In this document: in pieces, positions 47,669-58,344 of the stretch | Layout: every line of letters begins with the position of its first letter | How positions within the stretch are numbered: position 1 is the first letter of the stretch | Assembly: GCF_018294505.1 (NCBI RefSeq) | Contig: NC_057795.1 | Span: 230,992,643-231,056,642 of the forward strand | Reading direction: 5' to 3' | DNA length: 64,000 bases | Source: Triticum aestivum | Lineage: Eukaryota > Streptophyta > Magnoliopsida > Poales > Poaceae | Notes under the pieces: generated by a model | The model's database searches: none | Told to the model about the DNA's origin: nothing | Seen by the model: only the letters and a program-made list of their open reading frames with translations | Made by a program: the position numbers and the translations under genes

Positions 47669-49013
47669 GGGCGACGCCACCGTAGGGGCTGGTATGGGCG
47701 GCAGCCTCGGGTGGCTGGAAATTGTGCACCTAGTTTGAGTCGTCCAGGTTGGCCCAGGCTAGTTTTGTTCGTCCCAGCGCATGAGCAGGCAATGTAAAAA
47801 TTAATAAGAATGCTTCAATTTGGATGGGCCAATAACGTAATTGCAAGGCAGGCCCTATATCAGGCTCGCGACCCAAATGAGTGCCTCCCATATCGATCGA
47901 CAAGAGGAAAAATCCCAATTCATTCGCTCCAGCCTCCTGTCTAGTTCACTCCTTACCTAGCCACCGCTGGACAGACCGACAAAGCACTTGCTCGAGCCCT
48001 CGTTGGACGCTGGTCGCCAGGCTGCAAGCGAATGGAAGGACAAGAAGATGAAGATCCAACCCTGGGTGTAGTCTGCATGGGAGGCAGCGGTGGCAGCACG
48101 GGCATGGCATCGAGCTTGCACAAACGGACAATCGCATCTTGCAAGAGCAGCATGCGCAACGAGCAGGTACATCATATCCCTGATTATATCTAATTCAACT
48201 GTTCAATTTCTGGCTAATAGTTAAACCTGACGGTGTTGTAAAACTGTTTGTATGTAGGGAATTTATAAGAAAATGAAACCAATTTCTGCTTATTTTATAA
48301 CTCCCCCAATCAATACTGAACTGACTGAACCTGATGTGTCTAATCAAGTTTCCGGTGCAAGCATTCAAGCTCATGTTGTTCTTGAGCCTGAAGTGTCTAT
48401 TGAACATACTGTTAATGAAGGATTTGATGCAAACATTTTACATGCTCCTGGTGATGAACATATAGTGTCTAATGAGGGATCTAATGCAAGAATTTTGGAA
48501 CCTCCCATTGAAGGATTTAGTGTTAAATGATTGAGAGAGAGATGGATATTTGCAGGAATTGATGACAAGCAAATTATAGTTTCATGGGTTGAGGAAATGT
48601 CGAGGCCATCTACCAGAAAGTCACCGTATCATGACAATGTAGCATAACTACTTTTCTAATCTGTTGTTTGAAACTATTGGCATGCATGTGTAGGATAGAT
48701 ATATTGATATTTAGTTAGCACACTGGTGATAGGTGCAATTACACTTCGATATTTTCAGCCAGAGAATGAATAATTCAAGAAGGTACAGTCCATGTTAGTA
48801 GTCCTTGTACACCATGTTGCATTTTGTGTTTTTTGGTGCTTACATCATTTAGTGTTTTATAATCTGGAACTACTTTGGATCATTAGCTGGTTTTCAAAGT
48901 GCATGTAGCTTCACATTTCTCAAGTTATGTTGATTTCCGAAGTGCAAGTGCCTTCATATTTTTTTAAATTAAATTTTCGCCCCTGGTAACTTGAATTCGT
49001 GGATCCGCCACTC
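47669..49013 (+). mobile_element. Possible small hAT-like insertion carrying a two-exon ORF
   Basis: The right end GGATCCGCCACT (49001-49012) is an element-end sequence I recognise from many plant repeats. A possible start AGGGCGACGCCACC (47669) has weak inverted similarity to it. The flanks ACCCAAAA and ACACAAAT match at 6 of 8 bases, which would fit an old 8-bp duplication. Between them lie a promoter-like GC-rich leader and the two-exon ORF at 48032-48530. Boundaries and class are tentative. Confidence 0.33.
48032..48530 (+). CDS. Two-exon hypothetical ORF
   Basis: Exon 1 (48032-48166) starts MEGQEDEDPTLG. The intron 48167-48257 (91 bp) has CAG|GTACAT and TATGTAG|GGA. Exon 2 (48258-48530) continues in frame to TGA after GFSVK. 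The inferred product is about 135 residues with repeated units of type EP(D/E)VS near positions 65-95. The helical KKMKPISAYF stretch faintly resembles the start of plant hAT-type zinc-finger proteins, but no domain is firm. It lies within the minus-strand CACTA gene region, probably as part of an insertion. Splicing is inferred from consensus sites and frame only. Confidence 0.45.
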
Positions 49014-49039
49014 CACACAAATCATACATGTAGGCTAGT

Positions 49040-49260
49040 ACGGATTAAATGAAATGCGGGGACTTACGCTAGCTTGTTGTATAGGCTCATTGCAGCTCTG
49101 CTTGCACTTGGGATGTTCCATGTACAAGTCCATGTTACCACCTTCTTGGATGTGCAGGCCTTGGGCTCCTTGCATCCCCCTCTGCATTTTTGACATGATG
49201 AATGGTTGATCAAATAAGAGGAATCGACCTTGCTGTTGTACCAGAGGACAGGTACTTACA
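49040..49260 (-). other. Exon-like segment of accessory gene copy B
   Basis: This is the partner of 47221-47400 and better preserved. On the minus strand it contains GLHIQEGGNMDLYMEHPKC and CNEPIQQAS, followed by sequence with a CGTAAG donor (49067-49072 region). Similar exon spacing in both suggests exon duplication within the gene. Confidence 0.42.
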
Positions 49261-49462
49261 AGGTTGTACCGGTGTGTAGGATGTGTACCAAATCACGTAG
49301 CGCCATCATGCTTCGCTAAAAAATGGTTTTGCTTGTTTCAGATGATATTTCCAGAAGAAATAAGAGTTAAAGTCAGAGTTGCATAGGCGTGTAAGCTAAG
49401 AGAGAAGCAAAAGGATATCCAAACATTGTCGGAAGAGTGCACAAGGGAGTGATATGTGGATA

Positions 49463-49861
49463 CTAGTTCGGGTCAGCGTTTGGGCATGCTCGCCTAGCTA
49501 GAGTGCGGGTGACTTCAGAGCCGTTGAGGGTGATGCGCTGGCATTGGCTGGCCACGCATAGATGCAGATCTTGAGTAGCAGCGGAGCAATACATTGTGGT
49601 GGACGAGACTGTTGGTGAAGCCCCAATGGCCTCGGGGGTCAAAAGTGCGACGATGTGCTCGGTGAAGTAGCCTCGATGAGGTGGCAGACGGCTTCGGTGA
49701 AGCGCACATGATGCGGTGGAAGTCGGTACCTGTGAGGCATGTCGGTTGCGGCGGCCAACATTGTCGGTGGACCACCTGGTGTGGTGGACGAGGGCATAGA
49801 TGAGGTAGCTCCGCTGCGGTGCTGAAGCACGACCGTCGTCTTCATCGTCGTTGTCCGACAC
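49463..49861 (-). CDS. First-exon candidate of accessory gene copy B
   Basis: The start MSDNDDEDDGRASAPQ and an open frame of 132 codons contain Arg/His/Ser-rich low-complexity sequence with SSTTM shared with the corresponding region of copy A near 35690. It ends in a stop or splice site near 49463. GC-rich composition unlike its neighbours fits a transposon first exon, but the ORF could be compositional. Confidence 0.4.
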   Translation of the reverse strand: MSDNDDEDDGRASAPQRSYLIYALVHHTRWSTDNVGRRNRHASQVPTSTASCALHRSRLPPHRGYFTEHIVALLTPEAIGASPTVSSTTMYCSAATQDLHLCVASQCQRITLNGSEVTRTLARRACPNADPN

Positions 49862-50809
49862 AAAGGTGGGGAAAGAGACGAGACGAGGGGCGATTCGAAT
49901 TTTGCTTGGGCCGGCGGCGAATTTGGGATTTGAGCGCTCTGGTCGCGGAAGAGGATGGTGGAGAAGGGAGATTTTCCAGGGCTGGAATTGGGGTGGCCAG
50001 ATACTTCAATCCGAAAGATGGAAGCGCAAACTTATTTTGTCGTCATTATTTCTTGGGGGGAGGGGGGAAGGGATGGGGGTGGGTGGCTGGGTGCTAGCGG
50101 CCGTACGACACACGTGACCACCACGACATGACCGTGGTCTGCCTAGTGTGCCTACATTTGGGAATGCAAACGGATCTTCTTTCATTTGCAAACGAATCTG
50201 TATGTATTACCATGCCTGTGTTTTCCTTACAAATAATTAGCCATTCAAAAGAGATACTATAAATTAATTAATGAGGACTTATCTGAATTAGAATGTGTGT
50301 CACATAATGATCTCCAATTCTAATGTTCGCATTTCACAGTATCGATGGTACTTTTTTAATACAAATTCATATGTATAAGATGAACACCATGGTAGTGAGG
50401 CAACTTTTGATGGATTCAAACATATGACCTACAAAATAGCACAACAATTTAGTCAATGTCAACTCTTCCAAACCTAGTATGGCACGAATTCGAAATAATT
50501 ACGGAAGCCATATGCATGGTCCTTAATTCAAATCTTACAATGTACACTAAATTGAAACATGGATATTAAGTCTGATACTATCTACATTCAAATGTTGTTT
50601 TTAGCCCCACCCCCTCGACACACACGCTACATACTTCCTATATAGATCAATCATCCTGTCCTAACCACCTTAGAAAGCTATCGGTTTTCGACACACATTC
50701 ATTCTTTCTCTCCGTGTTTCGATCTCTAACTCTCAACTACATAACCCCCCTTTTCCACTCTATTACCAAATGTATATCTATCACACACCCGCCATTGCAC
50801 TCCATGTCG

Positions 50810-50810
<1 letters not shown>

Positions 50811-50888
<78 letters not shown>
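50811..50888 (+). repeat. (CT)n microsatellite
   Basis: About 39 CT units with one TTTC interruption. ORFs of poly-Ser/Leu across it are artefacts. Confidence 0.97.
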
Positions 50889-50891
<3 letters not shown>

Positions 50892-51210
50892 CCCACCATA
50901 TCTCGCTAGATACATGCATTACCTATCTAGACCCCCCATCTCGTGTGAAAGCATGCACCTTGTCTATTCAGGTCACTCTCTTGAGACTGTCTCACTCTTT
51001 CTTTCCCACGGCGGCCCACACTCGCTTAATCTCGCTCTCTTTATCTAAGTCTCGATTATCCTCGCTTTCTCTCACACACAAAAGACATATCACCCTGTTC
51101 GGGCCTCAATCGACACACTCTATACTCTCTCATGCAAATTGTCTATCTAGGTCAGTCTATCCAAGCCACCCCCACTCTTTCGACCTTATGGCAGGCCACG
51201 CTCGCTCAAT

Positions 51211-51213
<3 letters not shown>

Positions 51214-51242
<29 letters not shown>
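51214..51242 (+). repeat. (GT)n microsatellite
   Basis: About 14 GT units within the CT-rich duplicated segment. Confidence 0.96.
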
Positions 51243-51244
<2 letters not shown>

Positions 51245-52480
51245 CTCGATTGACCTCACTCTTTCTCAAACACAAATGATATATCTCCATGTTTGATCCC
51301 AATTCGACATATTCATATTGTATACTCTCTCACGCACATTGTCTATGTAGGCCACTCTCTCCAACCCATCTCACTCTTTCGATCGCATGATGACCCACAC
51401 TCGCTCAATCTCTCGCCCTTTATCTATGTAATCGATTGACCTTCCTTCCTCCCACGCACAAAATATATCTACATGTCTGTGTCTGGATCATCTCTCAATC
51501 TCTATCTTAAAGCCCTCACCCTTCCCAAAAGCTCAATCGGACAATATCTCTCCAGACCATATATATCTTTTCAACGAATGCCAGACCACACTCACATTGT
51601 CTCTCTATCTATCGGTGTCTCGATTGACATTGCTTTCTCACTCCGTATCTTCCACATATTGAAGATCCTCTCCATACCTCGCAAAGCCGGAGCTATTTAC
51701 ATTGCGAGGGGGACTCCAACCTTGGATTAATTTGTGAAGGCATTTATTCCGGTGGGTTTAGAATATATTTTCATAGCATTCAGCCCACAACTACTCCAAA
51801 CACCGTAGCAACCCCCACACCTCCCCCAATTGATTACCCTCTAGCTTGGTCACCGCTCTCTTGCACATCCTTTCTTACCTTCCAGGCCGCATTATGGTTT
51901 TTGCAAAAAACTTTGTTGTTCTCTTTAATTTTTACAAATGAGCTCCAAAACTACACACCGATAGTCCACCTATAATGGAACAAATTTCGACCCACAAATT
52001 AAAGTGATACAAATTACACACCGAGGGGCCCACCTGTCATGGAACAAATTTGGACCTATATATAAATTAAACATTAATAATGAAAAAGGACGATATCGAG
52101 AACATGCGACCAGGCCTTCAAGTCGCACGTCAATACACAACGTTTGTTGTACCCCCCTTTGTTAATATAAAGTTTTTATATTACCACAACCTATTTAATG
52201 GATAACAGTACATTAGTGGGGCCGGCTCGCATGTACTATTTGACTTCACTTACTAGTGGGTTCCATGTCTGCTCTCTCTCCCCCTCCCCTTCTACGTTTA
52301 GACGCACGGGCAAACACGAAGAACGCGCGGGAGATGTAGCCGTTGACCATATCTGGACACATTCACAAGCTACGACACCAGTTTCACGTACTAGTAGTAT
52401 TATACATGCAACAAGTTTCGGAATAAAAGTGATCGTGACGGACAAGTTAGGCTAGTTGTAGTACTATATATATACTACTC

Positions 52481-52851
52481 CGTAATAATTAAATGTGTGG
52501 ATAAACAGATGTATCGCCTAGTGCTCGAACAAGGGGACTGGACGCGCCCTACAAGTATTTAGAATTGACTTCCCTAAAAAATATTTGGAATTGACGTGGT
52601 ATTTAATATGAAATGTTTGCGATGAGAAGGAATACATGTGCATTGATGATGTTTTATATTAAATTTGATATGGCTCTAGAAAAACATGCAATCGATCAAA
52701 CCATAGATTTCATTCAGTCTGACTCTGACTTTATATTCATTCTACGATCGAACTAAAATAAATGGAAATGATAAATCCCAAACATTCAGATTTTAGCATG
52801 GTAATCCGAACATTTTTCATGGCAAATTTAGATTACACGGCGGCGGGGGCG
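52481..52851. other. AT-rich spacer, nothing recognised
   Basis: There is no ORF, repeat or motif that I can support between the end of the first duplication unit and the GC-rich ORF. Confidence 0.5.
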
Positions 52852-53480
52852 TCATGCGGTGGGAAGCGGCTCTCCTACGATGCTCTGTGTGTTGTCAGGC
52901 CACTGACCGACGGTGACGGCGGCGTCTAGCGCCCTTGTTGTCAAACTCCTAGATGTTGGCCCTAGCTTCAAGGAAGTCCAGAATGTTCTAGACTTCGGTC
53001 TCCAGGAGCGAGTCAACTGGCGGGAGGAGGCGACTGGCGTTGGTGCAAGGAAGCGGTCGACGGCGCCAATCCATGCCATTGAGGGGGGCACTGGCACCCG
53101 CGCGGGGACATGCGCTGGCCACGGCACGACTGAGACATTCGTGTGCACGGGCACCGGCATGGGCGCATGTGTCACTTCACGCGCAGGCGCGTGCGCTGGC
53201 AGGTGCACGGGTGCTTGAAAGTCGGCGAGGACCTCGTGGTATCTCGTCGCATCAAGCTCAGCGACAATGTGGGGCTGCCAGCCCATCAATGCCATGGGGA
53301 TGCGCGTTGGCGTAGTCAGGGCAACGGGAGCCAAAATGGGAGCAGGGACAGGCACGGCGTCTTACCACAAGGCTAGTTTAAGCTCGTCCCAAAGAGCCTT
53401 ATGTTCTTGAGACTCTGGCTGGGTGTCTTCTTTAGGAAACTGGAAGACTAAGGGTAGACCATCGTGGTGCAGCATGGAGT
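52852..53480 (-). CDS. GC-rich hypothetical ORF with upstream exon fragment
   Basis: The ORF 52852-53355 (167 codons) is Pro/Val/Ala/His-rich (VPVPAPILAPVALTTP, HLPAHAPAREVTHAP). Just upstream on the minus strand, about 53366-53460 reads LVFQFPKEDTQPESQEHKAL and ends GCCTTGTG|GTAAGACG, a good splice donor, so the 167-codon ORF may lie in an intron or a different frame. I recognise no family. The low-complexity composition and lack of a start context argue for a gene fragment or decayed transposon exon. Confidence 0.3.
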
Positions 53481-54814
53481 ATGGTTAGGTCACGCTGGTT
53501 GGAGGTGGACGACAGGAGTCGGATAGGAAAAGACAAGATTGTAGCGATACCGGGTAGTGTAGGGGTGATTTTGAAATGCGACGTCGGCGCCATTGAAAGT
53601 GAGGGCAGTTGGAACGAAGGTGGGTGGCGGAAAGCGGGACTCGTGGCGGCACGTAAACGCCCATGGTTTGAATAGTGAAAGCATTCACGTTAATGTGACG
53701 GGACTTTGATCCAAAATACCTTGGCTCTTCATTTATGCAACTTTTCATAAGCAGCTTGTATCAAATTGAACAAAAGAATTATGATAGCATATTTGTTCCA
53801 TATCATGAGACCATGCTCTGTTTCATGAATTTTAGGTCACTTTTGGATTTTCTGAAATTTAAAATCCAAGATTCGAAACAATATCATAACCTGCATCATG
53901 CAATAAATTTTCAAGTGATACATCTTTACTGTCGTAGATGTTAATATTTCATAAGAAAGGATTTGGTCAAACATTTTTTTCTTAGTTAGACTTCAGACAA
54001 GTTATATATGCAGAGTAAAAGGATAATCCCTCCGTACCAGTGCATTTCCTCATATATTAACTCAAATACTAGGCACGAACAAACGGGGCTCAATTCAGTG
54101 CTCGTCCTGGTGTAGTACTCCTATTAGTACTAGGCAATGGAGTTGACGGGTGACCTTCGGTAGCGGCGACCGAGGGAATTGAACCATGCTCGGCACGGTA
54201 GGTAACATTGTCTAGTTACTAAAGCTTCCCTCCATTGTTCATCAGTACTCATTATGGACCGGGGATATGAGGGGAATTTCCTAGGGCTGGAGTTCTGGCC
54301 GCCAGATATGTCGACTCGAAACATGGATTCTCGAGTGGTTGGGGTTGGCTAATGTGCGTACCACGCACGCTACCAGAAGGACACTAGCCTTGGTTTCATT
54401 TTTTTGACGATCAACACAAGCCCAAGTCTGGCTGGTACGCCGTTGGGTCCTACCATTCGAGAATACGAAAGGAATCTTTAAATTGCCGAATGAATCTATA
54501 TGTATTATGATGCTCGTATTTTCGTTGCAAATTATTGGGCATTCTAAAAGGCACGGTAATTGATCTATGACGAGTTCTTGAATTAGAGTGAGTTTGTGAT
54601 ATAGTGATCTCAATGTGGACTTCACATTTCATGGTATCCCCAGTATGTTTTTCATTGCAAATTCAAGTTTCAAAGATGAACGGTATGGTGGTGAGAAAAC
54701 TTTGTACGTATCAAGCATATGACCACACACACACACACAAATACAACAACAATCTAGTAAGTATAGTGCATCTATTTTTCCAAACCATGCATGTATGACA
54801 TGAATTCAAAAATA

Positions 54815-54974
54815 CTCCCTCTATTCCTAAATATTTATCTTTTAGAGATTTCAACAAGTGACTACATACGGAGCAAAATGAGTGAATCTACACTCTAAAA
54901 TATGTCTACATACATCCGTATGTGGCAGTCCATTTGAAATCTCTAAAAATACAAATATTTTGGAACGAAGGGAG
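54815..54974. mobile_element. Stowaway MITE, 160 bp
   Basis: CTCCCTCTATTCCTAAATATTT at the left is inverted at the right (AAATATTTTGGAACGAAGGGAG), and TA flanks both ends (54813-54814, 54975-54976). The interior AGAGATTTCAA ... TTGAAATCTCT is also inverted. Length and ends are those of Triticeae Stowaway elements. Confidence 0.92.
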
Positions 54975-55714
54975 TAAAATGTAAGCCATCCATGGTCCTC
55001 AATTCAATATTTAAAATGAACAGGAAACTGAAACATGAATATTAAGTCTAGTACTACATACATGCAAATGTTGTGTTTAGGTCTCTCCATCGACGACACC
55101 CCCCCCCACACACATACTTCATGTATCGATTGATGTTCATTTCTTTGTTAATAGAGCTATTGGTGTCCGACACACACACGCTCATTATTGCTCCTCATGT
55201 TTCGGTCTCCATTTATGTCATTCCCGCCCTCACCCTCTCAACAAATGTATTTCTCACACACAACCTCGTCGTGCCCTCTATGACAAACGCTCCCTCTCTC
55301 TCTCAAGACACATATGTTGCCTTTGTAAAACACCTTCACCATGTGCGCACACAAAAAGTCTATCTAGCTCACTCTCTCGGTAACTATCTCCCTCCAGCCA
55401 TCACCACAACTTTGCCGCACGATATCTCGGTGTAGCATTTTTAACATTCGAGTGTACGCTAGGCCACACTCCCTCAATCTCTCCCTCTATAAATGACTTG
55501 ATTGACCTTGCTTTTTCGCGTTATCTCTCTCACACATAGACGCTCGCACTACACCTCTTACATAGGCGGAGCTATGTAGATTATCGGGGGTTAATCCCTC
55601 GACCTTACATAAAATTGTGAAGCTCTGTTTAGGATTGTTTAGATTATATTTTTTCACATTATATTTGTCCCCACCCACCCAAACACCGATTGGTTGTGCA
55701 CCCCCCTCCCCGGG

Positions 55715-56640
55715 AGAATATCATGTGCCCCACAGCTTAGATGTTATATGATGATACGAGTTGCTTGGACCTTGTAGATCTGAGATATAGCAGCTCACAT
55801 GATGTCTTAATATTTTTACAGGAAACCTTAATGAGTTTGAGAATTGCGCACAATTTGTACAAAAATAACTCAGATGCCCTTGGATCCCATATCCAACGAC
55901 CTTGAAGCTCGTATCACTGTAGCATCTAAGATGGAGGACCTCATATTCTCCTATATGTAAGAATATCATGTGCTACCACACCTTAGATGCTTTGGTGATA
56001 CAAGCTCTTAGGAGCCGTTGGATCTGTGATCCAACAACTCCTTGGTGGTTCAAATGCTTTTTTGCATAAAAGCCCCCAAAGAGTTCGGCCACTGCTTACA
56101 AGCACAAAGACTGGTCAGATGCCATTGGATCTCAGATCGAACAACCTTGAAGCTCGTAGCACCGTAGCATCCAAGCTCCGAGAGCACCTGATGTTTTCTC
56201 GCACGTGAGAATATGAGGTGCTCCCGCACTATAGGTTCTATGGTGACACGAGTTCCCGGAGATCTAACGGCTCACAGTAGGAGGTTTGAATGGTTTTGCA
56301 ATATAGGCCTTAAAGAGTTTGGGAATTGTGCATAAAGTACAAGTACTATGCATGTGGCATCTGATCACAGATCATACAACCTAGATGCTCGTATCACCGT
56401 AGTGGCTAATTAAGCTACGGGGAGCACCTAATATTAGCTACTGGGAGCCATTGGATCCAATATGCAACGGCACACACGAGGCGTGAATGTTTTATTTGCA
56501 AAAAAAACTAGGAGAGTTTGGAAATTGCACATAATTACAAAGACTACTCCTAAGCCATTGGATCTCAGATCTAACGACGTAAAACTCGTATCACCATAGC
56601 ATCTAAGTTGCGGGGTGGACGTGATATTCTATGCCGCTGT
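55715..56640. repeat. Tandem repeat, about 245-bp unit, about 4 copies
   Basis: Unit starts near 55715, 55961 and 56206 (GAGAATATCATGTGC-type), with a shorter fourth near 56430. Each unit contains a CACGAGTT...GGATCT block, an internal TTTGCATAAAAGCC-type segment, and an inverted version of the start (GAGCACCTGATGTTTTCTC). This makes a hairpin with the next unit start around GCACGT (56201). Confidence 0.65.
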
Positions 56641-57269
56641 CATTTTTGTTCCTAAACTTGCAAAATACGTGTAACTGGTGTCGTTACTTGTCCAACCACG
56701 CAAAGTCTCTGTGCAAAAAAAACCATTCTACACTGAAATATGGGAACAACACACAGGGGTCCCACTTGTCATTGATCAAATTTGGACCTAAAACTAACAA
56801 ATCTGAAAGACAAGATTCAAACTAGCAACCTAGACTACAAAGTGTAAGTCGATAGCCTAAAACAGCAACAGTTATTGGCTTTGTCGCATAACTTGATTTT
56901 ACACAGTATTAAGTTGAGCAGAGTAGAGGGAGTGGCTCGTCAACACGTGCATGACCACTGACTCACTTACTGGTGGGTCCCATGTCCTTGAACTCTCTCT
57001 CCTTTCCATCTTCTAGCCTTTAGATGCACGGGCACACATGAAGAGTGGTGCGAGCTTGCCGTCGTGTTATTATAACTAAAAAAGCTTGGAAAATAGAAGA
57101 ATCGCCTAGAACAAGAGACGTTGCGGCTGGTCGAGACGGAGCTAACCACACCTATCCTCCATGCCACGTTAGCATGATGAAGCTGTGTGGCTAGTGGGGT
57201 GTTTTCGACCGACTAGCTAGGTCCCGAGGTTGAACCATAGGTGATGCGGAGCATCCCACGCTCATCCCC

Positions 57270-57863
57270 ATGGACGCATCTACATCTCCCTCAACACCAC
57301 TTGGACCCATGACACGAGCCCGAGCTAAGGCTATCGAAGATAAGGTGAACTCGCTCCTCTCTGAACTCCCTCTTCCTACTGATGAGACATGGCTACTACC
57401 TCATTCAGAAACTCTATGTATAATCAGGTACATGGATGTGAGCCAAGCAACAACTACTTGCAAGAGCCAAGACGACAAGGATCCCAAGCATGTTGAAGAA
57501 GAAGAAGAAAGGATGCTGAAGCTACAGGCGTCGGACGACCGACCAAGTCCGGACGTCCGACGACTCCCAGGACACGGACGACCGAGCCTTCCGAACGTCC
57601 GGTACTTCGCCATCCGAATCCAATCTACGGACGTCCGAGGCGGACCGGACGACCGGACGACAAGCACCCGAGCCAAATCTACGTACGATCGACGACTTCC
57701 GGACGTCCGGACCGTCACGAAGCTCTGGACGACCGACCCCCTCCGGACGTCCGACGCGCCTACGACCAAGCCGATTCTACGGACTCCCGAGCCCAGCCGG
57801 ACGTCCGGAACGTCCCGAGCCTCCGGACGTCCGACGCCTTCCGGACGTCCGACCCCTGAGTGA
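57270..57863 (+). CDS. Polyprotein C-terminus encoded in LTR, extended through palindromes
   Basis: The frame opens at 57234 after a TGA and includes MDASTSPSTPLGPMTRARAK, a motif found at the C-terminus of chromovirus gag-pol where the ORF runs into the 3' LTR. It continues over 100 codons through the GGACGTCC palindrome cluster (RRLPGHGRPSLPNVR and the like) to TGA at 57861. In this 5' LTR copy it is not translated as such; it reflects what the 3' copy would add. The tail is Arg/Pro/Ser/Thr-rich with no domain. Confidence 0.65.
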   Translation: MDASTSPSTPLGPMTRARAKAIEDKVNSLLSELPLPTDETWLLPHSETLCIIRYMDVSQATTTCKSQDDKDPKHVEEEEERMLKLQASDDRPSPDVRRLPGHGRPSLPNVRYFAIRIQSTDVRGGPDDRTTSTRAKSTYDRRLPDVRTVTKLWTTDPLRTSDAPTTKPILRTPEPSRTSGTSRASGRPTPSGRPTPE

Positions 57864-57865
57864 CC
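57545..57865. repeat. Cluster of GGACGTCC palindromes
   Basis: Seven exact GGACGTCC copies lie within about 320 bp, most in the context TCCGGACGTCCG(A/G), plus several variants (GAACGTCC, GGACGACC). An eighth is in the leader near 58696. GACGTC is the C-box/CRE-type core recognised by plant bZIP factors; binding here is not shown. Confidence 0.9.
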
Positions 57866-57923
57866 GAACCTGCGGTCTGGAGCCCTTGTATCCCTTCGCT
57901 TTGACCTCCTTTTGCACTACGAC

Positions 57924-57931
57924 TATAAATA
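57924..57931 (+). promoter_or_regulatory. TATA box of the chromovirus LTR
   Basis: TATAAATA is followed by AGGTCTCCCCC. It lies about 400 bp before the LTR end, about 60 bp after the palindrome cluster, in the position expected for the U3/R promoter. Confidence 0.75.
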
Positions 57932-58330
57932 GGTCTCCCCCACCTCCTAATTAGATTTAGCATTGGTTTAGCTCATATTTGTGTGAGAGCCTTGCTCATC
58001 CACTTGGTTACTTCTCCTTGGAGGTCAGGACCTCTTCGGAGAAGATCCCCCAAGCGGATTCAAGACCCCTTTCTAGGGAAGATCATCAAGACCTCCGTAT
58101 GGAGAAGAACGGTTCCTTTGTATCCTTACCATTGTTGATTGTGGATCATATGTATCTCTATGTGTTCGGTGATCTAGCACTCGTGTGATTGGTTCTATGT
58201 CGGTTTCGTGATTCTCTCTCGTTTTCCCCGTGTATTCCCCTTTGTGCTTCCGCGTGTTCTTCGTGATTCCCCGTAGGATCCACTCCAAACGTGAAAGATC
58301 GTCCACCTAGGGTTCCGCCCTACATCATCT

Positions 58331-58344
58331 TGGTATCATGAGCC
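58331..58344 (+). other. Primer-binding site (Met-tRNA type, one-base variant)
   Basis: TTGGTATCATGAGCC starts 3 bases after the LTR. It matches the initiator Met PBS (TGGTATCAGAGCC) with one extra T. It fixes the 5' LTR boundary. Confidence 0.8.

Larger units (their letters stand above)
50190..52480. repeat. Diverged large tandem duplication, unit 1
   Basis: Blocks match unit 2 (54460-57150) in order: TGTATTA.GATG..GTATTTTC (50203 / 54501), TATTAAGTCTGATACTA (50565 / 55040), the CT-rich tract, the GGCGGAGCTATT-like block (51690 / 55566), AACAAATTTGGACCTA (52040 / 56775) and the TGGGT(T/C)CCATGTC...GACGCACGGGC block (52257 / 56975). Spacing differs because of simple-sequence growth and insertions. 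No genes are seen. Confidence 0.65.
54460..57150. repeat. Diverged large tandem duplication, unit 2
   Basis: This is the partner of 50190-52480 in the same orientation, carrying in addition the Stowaway MITE and the 245-bp tandem repeat. Unit spacing start to start is about 4.3 kb. The segment just left of unit 2 (54125-54330) and the segment left of unit 1 (49950-50010) both read AGGGCTGGA(A/G)TT...CCAGATA, so the duplication probably extends further left. Confidence 0.62.
57242..58327 (+). repeat. 5' LTR (1086 bp by inferred ends)
   Basis: The end CTACATCA at 58327 is followed 3 bases later by the PBS. A start at 57242 (TGATGCGGAGC) gives inverted ends TGATG/CATCA and places the polyprotein C-terminus in frame from just after the LTR start. 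An alternative start at 57175 (TGATGAAGC) has the same ends but would put a stop (TGA at 57231) before the polyprotein tail. The 3' LTR is outside the window, so no duplication could be checked. Confidence 0.75.

Noticed and set aside
50714..51253. 179-codon ORF over the CT-rich tract
   Set aside because: It is poly-Ser/Leu from (CT)n and (GT)n microsatellites.
54030..54060. CCTCCGTACCAG as a MITE end
   Set aside because: Only one weak end is present, with no inverted partner or TA duplication.
57175..57241. Alternative chromovirus LTR start at 57175
   Set aside because: It has TGATG ends too, but an in-frame TGA at 57231 would end the polyprotein before MTRARAK in the 3' copy; 57242 is preferred.
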